This document shows, one piece after another, positions 1-6,121 of a stretch of DNA of 9,200 nucleotides. The position numbers were made by a program, and so were the translations under genes. The notes beneath the pieces were generated by a model that saw only the letters and a list, made by a program, of their open reading frames with translations, searched no databases and was not told the DNA's origin. Every line of letters begins with the position of its first letter. Position 1 is the stretch's first letter. Origin of the DNA: Candidatus Latescibacterota bacterium (GTDB lineage Bacteria; Latescibacterota; MVCY01); the NCBI GenBank assembly GCA_030608245.1, contig JAUWEO010000052.1:1-9200 (forward strand), given 5' to 3'.

Positions 1-24
1 AACCAAGACAAACAAACGTTTCAT
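1..24 (-). CDS. 5' end of an unidentified gene, probably exported protein (partial)
   Basis: An ATG at 24-22 begins a frame that reads MKRLFVLV up to the window edge. A GAGGTG ribosome binding site at 32-37 lies 6 nt upstream. A basic start followed by hydrophobic residues resembles the beginning of a signal peptide, but only eight codons are visible. It is co-directional with nagA and separated from it by about 150 nt, so it may or may not belong to the same transcript. The call rests on the Shine-Dalgarno sequence and the codons alone. Confidence 0.5.
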
Positions 25-175
25 AATAATCACCTCACTTTTTTGTGAAAGGGAACCGTGTGTTTCCTGCAGGGGTTCACTTCAGTCTTTCTTATCGTGA
101 ATTTCTCCGCCATTTCATCCCGAGATTTCAGCTAACTTCCTCATAGACAACTTTTCCCTCCCTCAGATTCATCAA

Positions 176-1318
176 TCAATCAAACTCAGGGTTAAGCACG
201 GTAATGTCGGCTGACTTTCCCGGTTCAATGCTGCCTAAGTCCTCTTCGCAGCTTAAAACTCTTGCCGGATTAAGCGAGGTAATTTTACTGGCCTCGGGCA
301 GGGAGAAGCCGCATTTCTCAACTAAGTTCTTGAAAGCGATGTTCATAGTGAGTGTACTGCCTATAATCGTGTTGTCTACCGTCAGTCTTGCCGCATCCCC
401 TGTGCTGGTGTAGAACTTGCGGCCATCCGAGGAGAGATAGGTGCCATCGGGAAGTCCAGTACCTTTCATAGAATCCGTAATGGCCACTACGCTATTTACC
501 CCCAAAGCTCGAGCTGCCAAGCGTACCAGCAGAGGGTGGACATGAATCCCATCGCAGATAACCTCAGCAGTCAAATCCCCCAGGGCCAGACACATCTCAG
601 AGAAACCAGGCTGCCTCACCCCGGGCTCTTTGTCCGAAATCTTCCGAGAGGCGTTGAACAGATGGCAGAGATGACTCAGTCCCGCATCCATAGCCTGCTT
701 CATCTGCTCTTCATCGGCAGTGGAATGGCCAGCAGAGACCACTATGTTGTCTCTCCGCAGGGCTTCTATCAGCTCAATCGCCCCGGGCAACTCAGGGGAA
801 AGGGTCATTAGTCCCAGGATGTTACTGCCTTCTTCTATCAGCTTCTTATACTGTTCCTCGTCAGGCAGGGCGAGGAATCTCGCGTCCATCGCTCCTTTGG
901 CGGCAGGATTGATATAAGGACCCTCCAGATGGGCACCCAACACCCGTGCCCCTTCCCTCAGCTTCATAGCCTCTTTGACTGCACTAAGGAAGTCCAGATA
1001 CTGCTCGTAGGTGGCACTGGCCAAAGTAGGTAGAAAACCGGTCGTGCCATGCATAGGTTCCAGCCTGGCTATGCCTTTTGTCCCTTCTCCCCTGGTGTCG
1101 AAATCGCCCAGTCCGTGCATATGGATGTCAATAAATCCGGCCAGCACCATTGCCCCTGCGGAAAGCTCAAACACTGAGGCGTCAGGATAAGAAGAGGCAG
1201 AACCTACCCTGCCAACCCTGCTTATCCTTTCTCCCTCGATAACTACCTCTCCAGTAGAGATAACTTCAGAAGAAGTAACGACATTGCCTCCTCGAAGAAC
1301 AGTTACCTCTTTACTCAT
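176..1318 (-). CDS. nagA: N-acetylglucosamine-6-phosphate deacetylase
   Basis: This cytoplasmic amidohydrolase removes acetate from GlcNAc-6-phosphate to give glucosamine-6-phosphate, in amino-sugar catabolism and cell-wall recycling. At 380 aa it has the usual family length. Visible landmarks are the HMH metal motif at residues 66-68, the metal-ligand Glu in LEGPYINPAAKGA (E132), His in SAGHST (H198), His in HLCHLFNAS (H219), the substrate-site DGIHVHP (about 256-262), the catalytic Asp in AITDSM (D282), and the C-terminal GKSADITVLNPEF typical of the composite beta-sandwich domain. The ATG lies directly after the TAG stop of the upstream small gene, with AGAGGA as ribosome binding site, which indicates translational coupling. 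It is the last gene of a three-gene operon. No glucosamine-6-phosphate deaminase (nagB) is visible nearby. Confidence 0.95.
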   Translation of the reverse strand: MSKEVTVLRGGNVVTSSEVISTGEVVIEGERISRVGRVGSASSYPDASVFELSAGAMVLAGFIDIHMHGLGDFDTRGEGTKGIARLEPMHGTTGFLPTLASATYEQYLDFLSAVKEAMKLREGARVLGAHLEGPYINPAAKGAMDARFLALPDEEQYKKLIEEGSNILGLMTLSPELPGAIELIEALRRDNIVVSAGHSTADEEQMKQAMDAGLSHLCHLFNASRKISDKEPGVRQPGFSEMCLALGDLTAEVICDGIHVHPLLVRLAARALGVNSVVAITDSMKGTGLPDGTYLSSDGRKFYTSTGDAARLTVDNTIIGSTLTMNIAFKNLVEKCGFSLPEASKITSLNPARVLSCEEDLGSIEPGKSADITVLNPEFD

Positions 1319-1750
1319 CTAATTCCTCTTCTTTCTGACGGTAACCCGGCATCTGCCCATCTCTTGGTCCAGATATTCAATTTTGTAACTGAATCCGTAG
1401 TCCTCGATTATCCTTTTGTACAAGAGGTCACAGTGTTGACAGTATTTGGAATAGCGCTGAAGATGGCGATTCCTCCTCAATATCCCCACCGAGGGACATT
1501 CGTACATCTCTATGGTAAAGCCCTCCTCGGTAGTGGTCATATCGTACTTGGCTCTCTCCTCGGTTAAGGTGTGAGTCCAGTACTCTTTCATCCCTTGGAT
1601 TCCTTTCCGGGAAACCAATTGCCTCAAGTTTTGAAGAAAATTATCGGAGATACCCTGCCAGAACTCTATCACCGACTTCTCGCCGTGATGTTCCTCCAAG
1701 TAACTAAACAGCTCGTTATAGGCCATAATGAATTCTGTGCAAGAGACCAT
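1319..1750 (-). CDS. Small four-cysteine protein, paralogue of the upstream gene (function unknown)
   Basis: I do not recognise this 143-aa soluble protein with certainty. The N-terminal half looks helical. The C-terminal half has a CP motif (C85), then YCQHC (C104, C107), then GRC (C134). These four cysteines match C89, C107, C110 and C136 of the neighbouring paralogue with nearly the same spacing, so a metal or Fe-S site or a catalytic Cys is possible. The ATG at 1750 was chosen because GGAAGGAG lies about 8 nt upstream and the previous gene's TAA ends only 2 nt before it. An upstream TTG at 1783 would overlap that gene. The stop abuts the nagA start, so the three genes form one translationally coupled unit. 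The general layout recalls the L-2-amino-thiazoline-4-carboxylic acid hydrolase-like family (PF14196), but this is only an impression. Confidence 0.8.
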   Translation of the reverse strand: MVSCTEFIMAYNELFSYLEEHHGEKSVIEFWQGISDNFLQNLRQLVSRKGIQGMKEYWTHTLTEERAKYDMTTTEEGFTIEMYECPSVGILRRNRHLQRYSKYCQHCDLLYKRIIEDYGFSYKIEYLDQEMGRCRVTVRKKRN

Positions 1751-1752
1751 TT

Positions 1753-2187
1753 TTACTTCTCCTTCCAGAATTTTTGCGTACAACTACCCTTATCCTGGTC
1801 ATACTCTGTGGAAGAATTATAGCCAGCAGCCCTACATATCTCCTGATTTAAGATGCGACAGTGCTCACAGTACTTCTGGGCAATGGGGTAATCGTGCTCT
1901 TTCATATGATGGATTGCTGGGCATTTTCCCACCTGAAAAACTAATACATCGTTTTGGTAGTTTATTTCAAATTCGCCCTCTTCGATGTTGAAAATATAGA
2001 TTAAGTGCTCTTCTAATGCAGGTAGCCCTCGCAGCTTCAAGGAGTCAATCAGAGGCCGGTAGACAGTTCGAGCCAGACGGGTCAAATAGGCTTCCATTTC
2101 CTGCTGGCCATAGTTCTGGTAGAGGAATTGGAGCCCATAGCTGAAAGATCCGTGAAAATCTTTGTGTATGTCGATTTTTGTGGACAT
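1753..2187 (-). CDS. Small four-cysteine protein, first gene of nagA operon (function unknown)
   Basis: A 144-aa soluble protein homologous to the next gene. Shared features are CP (C89), YCEHC (C107, C110), a GY/GF-S segment, EYDQ-type residues and G-x-C (C136) near the C-terminus. C118 is extra and is not shared. No signal peptide or membrane segment is seen. The start is the ATG at 2187, with GGAGGGG at 2191-2197 just upstream. A longer frame back to a TTG at 2292 is rejected, because its first 35 codons are translated from a dispersed palindromic repeat (2212-2293). The stop is 2 nt before the next gene's ATG. The pairing with nagA suggests a role near amino-sugar metabolism, but nothing in the sequence proves it. 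A PF14196-like hydrolase fold is a weak alternative. Confidence 0.8.
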   Translation of the reverse strand: MSTKIDIHKDFHGSFSYGLQFLYQNYGQQEMEAYLTRLARTVYRPLIDSLKLRGLPALEEHLIYIFNIEEGEFEINYQNDVLVFQVGKCPAIHHMKEHDYPIAQKYCEHCRILNQEICRAAGYNSSTEYDQDKGSCTQKFWKEK

Positions 2188-2211
2188 AGACCCCTCCGAT
2201 TTAGCATTGAA

Positions 2212-2293
2212 CTTGTCATTTCCGTATGCCGTTAGCGGGAATCCATTGCTGATCTCAAATAGATTCCGGCTTAAAGATTGCCGGAATGACAAG
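2212..2293. repeat. Palindromic dispersed-type repeat (MITE/REP-like)
   Basis: The 82-nt element begins CTTGTCATTTCCG and ends CGGAATGACAAG, which are imperfect terminal inverted repeats. It has inner arms GGAATC (left of centre) and GATTCC (right of centre). This resembles the widespread intergenic family with TGTCATTCCCG ends. It lies immediately upstream of the ribosome binding site of the small four-Cys gene, so it would be transcribed as a hairpin in that mRNA leader if the promoter lies further upstream. Only one copy is in the window, so dispersal is inferred from resemblance. Confidence 0.6.
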
Positions 2294-2402
2294 AATTATG
2301 GGTATTTCCTGACAGACACGAATTAGGAAAAGGGAGCATTAAACAGCTGGGAATTTGAGCGACTTAGTCTTAAATTGCCTGAAGCTTATAATCTCAGTAG
2401 CC

Positions 2403-2420
2403 GCACCCTTTAGAGGGTGC
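2403..2420. repeat. Short perfect hairpin palindrome
   Basis: GCACCCT and AGGGTGC arms (7 bp) flank a 4-nt loop. There is no adjacent T-run on either strand, so it is not a convincing intrinsic terminator. It sits about 25 nt from a second palindrome (2444-2462), which gives a REP-like pair in the long gene-free stretch. Confidence 0.55.
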
Positions 2421-2443
2421 CATGGAGTAGATCCACCCCCTAC

Positions 2444-2462
2444 GCAGGCGTAAAACCTGCGA
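2444..2462. repeat. CGCAGG/CCTGCG hairpin palindrome
   Basis: The arms CGCAGG and CCTGCG surround a 7-nt loop. The same CGCAGG...CCTGCG core occurs in the longer perfect palindrome at 4037-4069, so the two are likely members of one repeat family in this genome. No T-tract follows. Confidence 0.5.
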
Positions 2463-2549
2463 TTACCCTCCCCGCTTTTTGAGAATCCCAGACACATTTA
2501 TAAGAAGTAAACTGCTAAATAAAGATAAATCCCGATACCTGCATTGGCA

Positions 2550-2674
2550 AGTTAAAAATCGCTTCCCTCACAGCACCTTGGCTCGCAGGACTTGTCCCCC
2601 ACCGAAACCGTGAAAGAAAAGCCCGAATAAAAAAATCGCTCCTTTTGTACATCTGACAGGTTGATTGGCAACTC
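2550..2674 (-). ncRNA. Candidate structured leader or small RNA downstream of a strong promoter
   Basis: The promoter at 2681-2709 should start a transcript near 2674. About 50 nt downstream, a U/C-rich arm (2622-2611) can pair with UGAGGGAAGC (2570-2561) over about 10 positions, many of them G-U. It is followed by five U residues (2558-2554), which resembles a terminator. The enclosed loop holds GGAC-AA-GUCC. TTGCCAAT occurs twice (about 2670 and 2550), and GCGATTTTT twice as well (about 2640 and 2560). I recognise no known RNA family. It could instead be the untranslated leader of the four-Cys/nagA operon. Confidence 0.25.
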
Positions 2675-2680
2675 TGTTGG

Positions 2681-2709
2681 AATATACGAATGGAGCGTAC
2701 TAATGTCAA
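2681..2709 (-). promoter_or_regulatory. Sigma-70-type promoter in the dapB/four-Cys gap
   Basis: On the minus strand there is TTGACA (2709-2704), a 17-nt spacer, then TATATT (2686-2681). This gives a perfect -35 and a near-perfect -10. Initiation is expected near 2674. It lies 42 nt past the dapB stop and points toward the four-Cys/nagA operon. It could drive that operon with a leader of about 490 nt, or a separate small RNA. Confidence 0.6.
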
Positions 2710-2750
2710 TTAAAATCTCGCTTAATCAACAACTTTCTAAATGCTATGAA

Positions 2751-3566
2751 TCAATCAATTTTTCCCTTCAATTCCAGAACATTCATCATATCATAGAGTC
2801 CTGGCTTTGCCCGGGCCACGAATCTAACTGCCCGCAAGGCACCCTGGGCAAAGGCATCCCGGCTGGAGGCCCGATGGGAAAGTTCAATCCTCTCCCCTAT
2901 TCCCCCGAATAGAACCGTGTGTTCTCCTACACTATCTCCCGCCCGAACAGCATGGATTCCAATCTGGTCCCTCTTCCGCTCACCTGTCAGGCCTTTACGG
3001 CCATAAACGCCCGCCTGGTCAAGATCGTAGCCCAGGGCAGAGGCGGCTATTTGGGCAAGCTGTTTTGCTGTGCCGCTGGGGGCATCCTTCTTAAACCGAT
3101 GGTGGCTTTCTACAATCTCGATGTCAAAATCCTCTCCCAGAGTTCTGGCGGTCTCCTCTACCAATTTGAATAAGAGGTTCACCCCCACACTAAAATTGGG
3201 ACAGAATACACAGGGAACAGCAGATACCGCCTTTCTGAACCGAGCTAACTGCTGCTGAGAAAACCCGGTAGTACCCACTACCGCCGCCTTTCCCGCTGAG
3301 GCATAAACCTTTGCGGCAGCTAAGCTGGCCTCTGGGGTGGTGAAATCCACCACCACATCCGTACAATGGATGACCTCCTCCAGAGCGGGGACAACGCTTA
3401 TTCCAAGTTTTCCCAACCCGATAAGTTCACCGATGTCCTTGCCCTCAGCCGGATTGGTTCGGCACTCGGTCGCCCCGACCAGTTCTATGTCACTGCTTTC
3501 GGTTATAAGTGAGGCAAGCCTCCTGCCCATCCTGCCTGCAACGCCATAGATAACTGTTTTAATCAT
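2751..3566 (-). CDS. dapB: 4-hydroxy-tetrahydrodipicolinate reductase
   Basis: This enzyme reduces the DapA product to tetrahydrodipicolinate with NAD(P)H, the second dedicated step of the diaminopimelate/lysine pathway, in the cytoplasm. The protein is 271 aa, the normal length. The Rossmann motif GVAGRMG is at residues 8-14, VVDFTTPEA at about 72-80, VVGTTGF at about 96-102, and the catalytic/substrate signature ESHHRFKKDAPSGTA at 153-167, with H155/H156 and K159/K160. The C-terminal GEHTVLFGGIGERIELSHRASSRDAFAQGAL is also characteristic. The start is the ATG at 3566, which gives the expected MIKTVIYG N-terminus. A GAGG lies about 9 nt upstream. A TTG 15 nt earlier is less likely. It is the last gene of the dapA-pckG-DUF2007-dapB run. 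Confidence 0.96.
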   Translation of the reverse strand: MIKTVIYGVAGRMGRRLASLITESSDIELVGATECRTNPAEGKDIGELIGLGKLGISVVPALEEVIHCTDVVVDFTTPEASLAAAKVYASAGKAAVVGTTGFSQQQLARFRKAVSAVPCVFCPNFSVGVNLLFKLVEETARTLGEDFDIEIVESHHRFKKDAPSGTAKQLAQIAASALGYDLDQAGVYGRKGLTGERKRDQIGIHAVRAGDSVGEHTVLFGGIGERIELSHRASSRDAFAQGALRAVRFVARAKPGLYDMMNVLELKGKID

Positions 3567-3620
3567 AATATAGGACCTCAAGATTTATTAGAAGGGGAGT
3601 TGAAAGGTCACTCTATTAAA

Positions 3621-3693
3621 CACTGAAAATCACCGAAGACACTGAAAAGGAAAAGATTTTAGTATGCTTCAGTGTTATTCGGTGTTCGATTTT
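3621..3693. repeat. Imperfect inverted repeat of CACNGAA units
   Basis: Left-arm segments CACCGAA and ACACTGAA (3631-3646) pair with TTCAGTGT and TTCGGTG (3668-3684). Outer AAAAT/GATTTT pieces extend the stem. The repeat fills the gap between the DUF2007-like gene and dapB. Its CAC-GAA building blocks resemble those of the inverted repeat at 5997-6067. No T-run marks it as a terminator. Confidence 0.5.
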
Positions 3694-3721
3694 GTTACCC
3701 AGCACCTTTTCAGATACACTC

Positions 3722-3967
3722 TTAGATGTGGTCTATCATCCGTTCCATAATTGAGGCCGCTTGTTGGAGATCTTCTTCCCTCACCAGAATTCGGGTAGGA
3801 CAACTCTCCGTGGAACCCTGGACAACATAAATCGAACTTAAGCTGTCTTTCTGAAGCAGACACGGGATGCCCTCCTTTTCCAGAACCTCTTTTACCATCT
3901 GGGCGTAGGTCTCTCCCGGGAAGATATGGAGCTCTACCAGATCTGATTGTTTTGGACGCAAAGGCAT
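3722..3967 (-). CDS. DUF2007-like small protein (putative signal-transducing family)
   Basis: An 81-aa soluble protein with the layout of PF09413 (DUF2007): a beta strand (ELHIFPG), a helix over which the chain samples AQMVKEVLEKEGIPCLLQ, a middle beta segment (SIYVVQG), then RILVREEDLQQAASIMERM, matching the family's 'I-L-V-xx-E-D-xx-x-A' ending. The biochemical role of the family is not known to me beyond its PII-like appearance. The start ATG has GAGG 7-8 nt upstream. It lies between pckG and dapB in the same direction, with gaps of 133 and 155 nt that each contain a palindrome. It may be carried on the lysine-regulated transcript by readthrough. Confidence 0.75.
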   Translation of the reverse strand: MPLRPKQSDLVELHIFPGETYAQMVKEVLEKEGIPCLLQKDSLSSIYVVQGSTESCPTRILVREEDLQQAASIMERMIDHI

Positions 3968-4036
3968 CAGAGTACCTCTATGGGTTGAAGTTCACTGGTT
4001 CAGAAAGAAGATTCTTTGTGGCAAGTTATTGACCCG

Positions 4037-4069
4037 AACCTCCCGCAGGTTCCAAACCTGCGGGAGGTT
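4037..4069. repeat. Perfect 15-bp-arm palindrome
   Basis: AACCTCCCGCAGGTT and its exact reverse complement AACCTGCGGGAGGTT are separated by 3 nt (CCA). This would be a very stable hairpin in the pckG-DUF2007 intergenic RNA. No U-run follows on the minus strand, so it is better read as a REP-type element, 3'-end stabiliser or processing site than as an intrinsic terminator. It shares its CGCAGG core with 2444-2462. Confidence 0.75.
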
Positions 4070-4100
4070 ACTTCATCATCATTTGGCTTTGAGTGGCTGA

Positions 4101-5975
4101 TCAGAATTTATGAGGCGAGATATAATCCCCGTATTTTTCTCTTGCTCTGTTCAGGCGGCGTCTTTGCTCTTCCAAAACCTGAAATAGGATTTGGGGAGTG
4201 TCCGGGACCTTGTTTCTGTAGATTTCTATTATGCGCTCAATTATACCCAAGTTCTCTGGAACCCTCAAGGTGAAATGTTCGACGTATGCCTCTTCAGGGT
4301 AATCCCTTCCCAGCAATTGGTTGAACAATCCTCTAAGGTCCTGATATCTTGGAATAAATCCGGTAGGCATCTCTATTGCCTTCACTTCTCTGTGGGAGCG
4401 AAGTTCCATCCATCTAAACCAGATTATTTTGTCGGTCTTCTCATTCAAGAAATTGCCCTCGGGGTCCTTCAGAAAGTAATTCACCGAAAATATCGGGGGA
4501 GGATTTTTTAGGGCAGCACCGAACTTCAGGTGATTTTCTATGTACTTGCCCACCGGTACAGGAAGGAAATCCAAATTTGATAAAGGGTTAAATCTCCTAA
4601 CCCCTTCCTTCCCCAGGGTAGCAGCCGTAGTTTCTGATTCCAGAGATGCGCCCCTGGTAATCACGCCGTGTATCCAGTCGAAGGATTCTTCTACTGGCAC
4701 CCGGGTATCCGAATCCCTACCTCCGTAGACTATCCCTCCTATTACTACTCCTTCTGGGTTGTCCAACTCCGGATCTGCATTCTGCAGAAGTTTTAATTCG
4801 AGCGTAAATCGCGCATTGGGGTGTGAAGGCAGTATCGGATTTCCATCTGCATCCTTTTTTCCTGGAATCCACTGGCCCGAATGGTTGAAGCCTTTAGTCG
4901 GGATTTCTCCGTCTTTGCCAATCCAATAAACCTCATCTTTTTCGGTAGCCAGCACATTGGAAAATATGATCTGGCCGGGAGAGTGAAGCGTCTTCCACAA
5001 AATTGGGTCATCCTGTGAATTCACCCCCTGGATTATTCCGAAGATGCCCTTTTCTATGTTGACTGCTCGAATCTCCCCATCTTTTATTCTCAAATAGGCG
5101 ATATCATCTCCCACTATGGTCTCTTTTTCCAACATAGCGGTGGAGGTTTTTCCACAGAGTGAGGGAAATGCCCCGGTGAAATAGGTGACCCTGCCTCCGG
5201 GACCATGCACTCCCATAATAAACATATGTTCTGCCAGCCAACCTTCTCTTGACGCCTTATCTATTGCCAAGCGGAGGGCCAATTTCTTAAGTCCGATTGT
5301 GTTACCACCATATTGCGTGTTCGTGCTGTACACTGTCTTATCTTCTAAGTCAATGTATATCCTGCGCTGACCGATATTTTTACTTACTCCCCCCTGGAGT
5401 TCTCCCTGAGAATGCACAAATCGGAAGAATTGAGCAGACCTTCCTAATCTCAGAAACTCCTCGTAGCCCTGTCTAAAAAGGAGGTCTTCACTATGGGCTA
5501 CATACGCAGAATCCGTAAGTTGAACCGCTGGTATAGTGAACTCAGATTTGATGGGACCCAGGCAGAAAAAGCGTACATATAACCGGTGTCCCCGCATAAT
5601 ATCCTTCAAAATAGTTTGGATCTCCTCCAGTCCCTTCTCCCTATCTGTAGCCTTTATCTGAGGCCCCAAATCAATGCCCTCGGGCAAGAGAAATCTGGTG
5701 TTTCCCTTGTCCCTTGCCTGGTCCCAATAGCCATCAAAATGGACAGTATGCCCTTCTATGGCAAGTCTTTTCTCCTCTCCTATCCTTGTGGCCTCCTCCC
5801 TGATAAACTGGATATCTTCGGGAGAGTCGGTGCAAACGAATACCTTAGCAGGATTACAGAGTTCCAGATACTGAGCTACAAACTGGTGAAGCTGGGGATT
5901 ATCTACTCTGACGAGTTTCTGATAATCCTCCTTATCCAATATGTCTCTGAGTATGTCCACAAAATTTTTGGCCAT
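4101..5975 (-). CDS. pckG: Phosphoenolpyruvate carboxykinase (GTP-type)
   Basis: This cytoplasmic enzyme interconverts oxaloacetate + GTP with PEP + CO2 + GDP. At 624 aa it matches the GTP-dependent class, not the shorter ATP class. Motifs, counted from the chosen Met: substrate-binding QYGGNTIGLKKLALR near 221-235, the P-loop with the class-specific cysteine FPSLCGKT at about 270-277, the metal-binding kinase-2 motif GDDIAY at about 289-294, and GGRDSDTRVPVEESFDWIHGV at about 418-438 for PEP/nucleotide contacts. The P-loop 'SLCGKTSTAM' differs from the SACGKTNLAM of typical bacterial and animal enzymes and looks more like the archaeal/thermococcal branch, an inference from memory. The start ATG (5975) has AGAGGTGG 8 nt upstream. 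A TTG 45 nt earlier falls in the inverted repeat and is rejected. It lies between dapA and the DUF2007/dapB pair. Confidence 0.96.
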   Translation of the reverse strand: MAKNFVDILRDILDKEDYQKLVRVDNPQLHQFVAQYLELCNPAKVFVCTDSPEDIQFIREEATRIGEEKRLAIEGHTVHFDGYWDQARDKGNTRFLLPEGIDLGPQIKATDREKGLEEIQTILKDIMRGHRLYVRFFCLGPIKSEFTIPAVQLTDSAYVAHSEDLLFRQGYEEFLRLGRSAQFFRFVHSQGELQGGVSKNIGQRRIYIDLEDKTVYSTNTQYGGNTIGLKKLALRLAIDKASREGWLAEHMFIMGVHGPGGRVTYFTGAFPSLCGKTSTAMLEKETIVGDDIAYLRIKDGEIRAVNIEKGIFGIIQGVNSQDDPILWKTLHSPGQIIFSNVLATEKDEVYWIGKDGEIPTKGFNHSGQWIPGKKDADGNPILPSHPNARFTLELKLLQNADPELDNPEGVVIGGIVYGGRDSDTRVPVEESFDWIHGVITRGASLESETTAATLGKEGVRRFNPLSNLDFLPVPVGKYIENHLKFGAALKNPPPIFSVNYFLKDPEGNFLNEKTDKIIWFRWMELRSHREVKAIEMPTGFIPRYQDLRGLFNQLLGRDYPEEAYVEHFTLRVPENLGIIERIIEIYRNKVPDTPQILFQVLEEQRRRLNRAREKYGDYISPHKF

Positions 5976-5996
5976 TTTTCTTTCCACCTCTTTCGT

Positions 5997-6067
5997 AGCC
6001 ACGAAGGCACTAAGACACAAAGGGGATATTCATTGCTTGATCTTGGTGTCTTGGTCCCTTTGTGGCT
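5997..6067. repeat. 26-nt-arm imperfect inverted repeat upstream of pckG
   Basis: The left arm 5997-6022 (begins AGCCACGAAGGCAC) and right arm 6042-6067 (ends CCCTTTGTGGCT) match at 22 of 26 positions when inverted, with a 19-nt spacer. The arm ends within about 10 nt of the pckG ribosome binding site, so in a dapA-pckG transcript the stem would sit beside the initiation region. The CAC-AAG building units resemble those at 3621-3693. A dispersed repeat is the likeliest explanation. Confidence 0.6.
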
Positions 6068-6121
6068 GAATTGTTTTTTGGGTTGGCTTCCACGAAACCT
6101 ATAACTCTGTGTTAACCACCT

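Larger units (their letters stand above)
2188..2750. other. 563-nt stretch without a supported gene
   Basis: This gap between dapB and the four-Cys/nagA operon holds one promoter (2681-2709), a possible structured RNA (2550-2674) and three palindromic repeats (2212-2293, 2403-2420, 2444-2462). A 45-64 codon frame on the minus strand (2515-2709) spans the promoter and has no ribosome binding site, so it is not accepted as a gene. I see nothing further between about 2465 and 2550. Confidence 0.6.

Noticed and set aside
25..175. Possible terminator or promoter between nagA and the left-edge gene
   Set aside because: Only an imperfect GAACC/GGTTC pairing with no T-tract and no convincing -35/-10 pair was found.
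1319..2187. Firm naming of the four-Cys proteins as L-2-amino-thiazoline-4-carboxylic acid hydrolases
   Set aside because: The resemblance is from memory of general layout. No diagnostic catalytic motif could be confirmed by eye.
2515..2709. 64-codon minus-strand frame in the long gap
   Set aside because: It starts inside the TTGACA promoter, has no ribosome binding site, and its internal ATG lies in what looks like structured RNA.
5586..6104. 172-codon plus-strand frame
   Set aside because: It is antisense to the 5' part of pckG and its gap. It is a shadow of a well-supported gene.
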